The notes below the pieces were generated by a model. The model saw only the letters and a list, made by a program, of their open reading frames with translations. It made no database searches and had not been told where the DNA came from. A DNA stretch of 64,000 nt from Bacteroidota bacterium (GTDB lineage Bacteria; Bacteroidota; Bacteroidia; AKYH767-A; OLB10), in the NCBI GenBank assembly GCA_016717725.1, contig JADKFA010000019.1:1-64000 (forward strand), written 5' to 3'. Below are positions 63,470 to 64,000 of the stretch, one piece after another. Positions within the stretch are counted from its first letter, which is position 1; each line of letters begins with the position of its first letter. A program made the translations under genes and the position numbers.

Positions 63470-63985
63470 TTATTTATTTTCTTCTTCACCTTGTGCGAAG
63501 TTTTCAAAATTGCTGGCTTGATTGATTACAGATCCAACTGAACTGTAAAGTTGCGTACCTTCTTTTGTAATTTTCTTTACACGATAGTAAGCAAACCCAG
63601 CTGGTGGAGCCTGATCAATCCATGAATAGTATAATTCTATTTCAGCGCCGATACCTTCTTTAATACCTGCTGATTTGAATTCTCTTCCATCGGTAGATCT
63701 TTCAATAATGTAAACGCAATCTTCAGATTCATTTTTAGAAGTCCAACTCACAAAAACTTTCCCGCTGTTGTAAACAGTGTTGTAGTTGTGAATATTTACT
63801 TCAGGCTGACTGCCAGCTAAACTCATGGGCGCACTATTTTGCATAGTGCCTTGCGCCACTCCTGTACCTGCTACAGCCATCAATAAAATAAATACAATGG
63901 TTTCTATCAAGAATAAGAACTTGAAAGCAGAACCTTTTTGCTCATCGCGATTATAATAACGTTTGGGCTTGTTGTACATCATCAT
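63470..63985 (-). CDS. Exported protein with FN3-like domain, unknown function (possibly 5' incomplete)
   Basis: A 171-residue frame; the five codons upstream to the window edge are also open, so the true start may lie outside. It has a basic cytoplasmic lead (YNKPKRYYNRDEQK), one hydrophobic segment (about 22-44) with possible cleavage near VAQ, and an FN3-like region that resembles the comparator domain preceding T9SS sorting sequences: VFVSWTSKNESEDCVYIIERSTDGREFKSAGIKEG, then YYSWIDQAPPAGFAYYRVKKITKEG. It lies directly upstream of the PKD gene on the same strand. Confidence 0.65.
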   Translation of the reverse strand: MMMYNKPKRYYNRDEQKGSAFKFLFLIETIVFILLMAVAGTGVAQGTMQNSAPMSLAGSQPEVNIHNYNTVYNSGKVFVSWTSKNESEDCVYIIERSTDGREFKSAGIKEGIGAEIELYYSWIDQAPPAGFAYYRVKKITKEGTQLYSSVGSVINQASNFENFAQGEEENK

Positions 63986-64000
63986 TCTGTTTTCGCGAAT

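Overview
The window is a chromosomal segment of a member of the Bacteroidota, probably an uncultured or environmental relative of the Chitinophagales/Sphingobacteriales/Flavobacteriales. The signs are low G+C, type IX secretion (T9SS) C-terminal sorting domains, a GldB-like gliding lipoprotein, PorT- and DUF6089-type outer-membrane barrels, PKD-repeat adhesin architecture, an sdhCAB operon in Bacteroidota order, and many copies of the Bacteroidota promoter element TAnnTTTG just upstream of start codons. I see no rRNA, tRNA, CRISPR array, transposase or prophage.

Layout. 1-9.5 kb: 3' part of a hybrid histidine kinase, a glycosyltransferase, a GIN-domain lipoprotein, a thioesterase, a three-gene operon (dCMP deaminase, S41 protease, GT-C-like membrane protein), a beta-barrel protein, a UbiA-like membrane protein and a small signal-peptide protein. 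9.7-17.7 kb: gcvP, a T9SS protein carrying an in-frame palindromic repeat, a zinc metallopeptidase, a VOC enzyme, an ACP phosphodiesterase and a Kazal-domain T9SS protein, separated by repeat-rich spacers. 18-24.4 kb: sdhB, a broken sdhA, sdhC, a frameshifted aminopeptidase P, a 45-bp tandem repeat and a radical SAM protein. 24.5-31.3 kb: an MMPL/RND transporter, rfbA, a frameshifted sugar-nucleotide epimerase, a polyprenyl synthase and a fatty acid desaturase. 31.6-37.2 kb: a gldB/MBL-fold/hypothetical operon divergent from a PorT-like gene and a frameshifted nadE. 37.4-46.8 kb: korAB, a 1.26-kb non-coding region with palindromes and a 34-bp tandem hairpin array, a DUF4476 protein, a SET-domain protein flanked by two tiny membrane peptides, and a LytTR/TPR-histidine-kinase pair. 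46.9-64 kb: an M4 protease split by a stop codon, a fibre-like protein, mfd, a DUF6089 protein, gpmI, a sensor kinase, and a very large PKD-repeat gene in three pieces.

Two themes stand out. First, conserved genes are interrupted unusually often. Five single-base homopolymer-type indels (pepP, epimerase, hypothetical at 31.7 kb, nadE, PKD gene), an out-of-frame internal deletion in sdhA, an in-frame stop in the M4 protease and a double stop in the PKD gene point either to an error-prone assembly or to real decay. Second, many TAnnTTTG elements end only 4-9 nt before the start codon, implying leaderless or near-leaderless mRNAs. The most unusual non-coding structure is the 34-bp hairpin/poly-T array at 40.97-41.42 kb.

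All functional names rest on motif recognition by eye. No database search was run.
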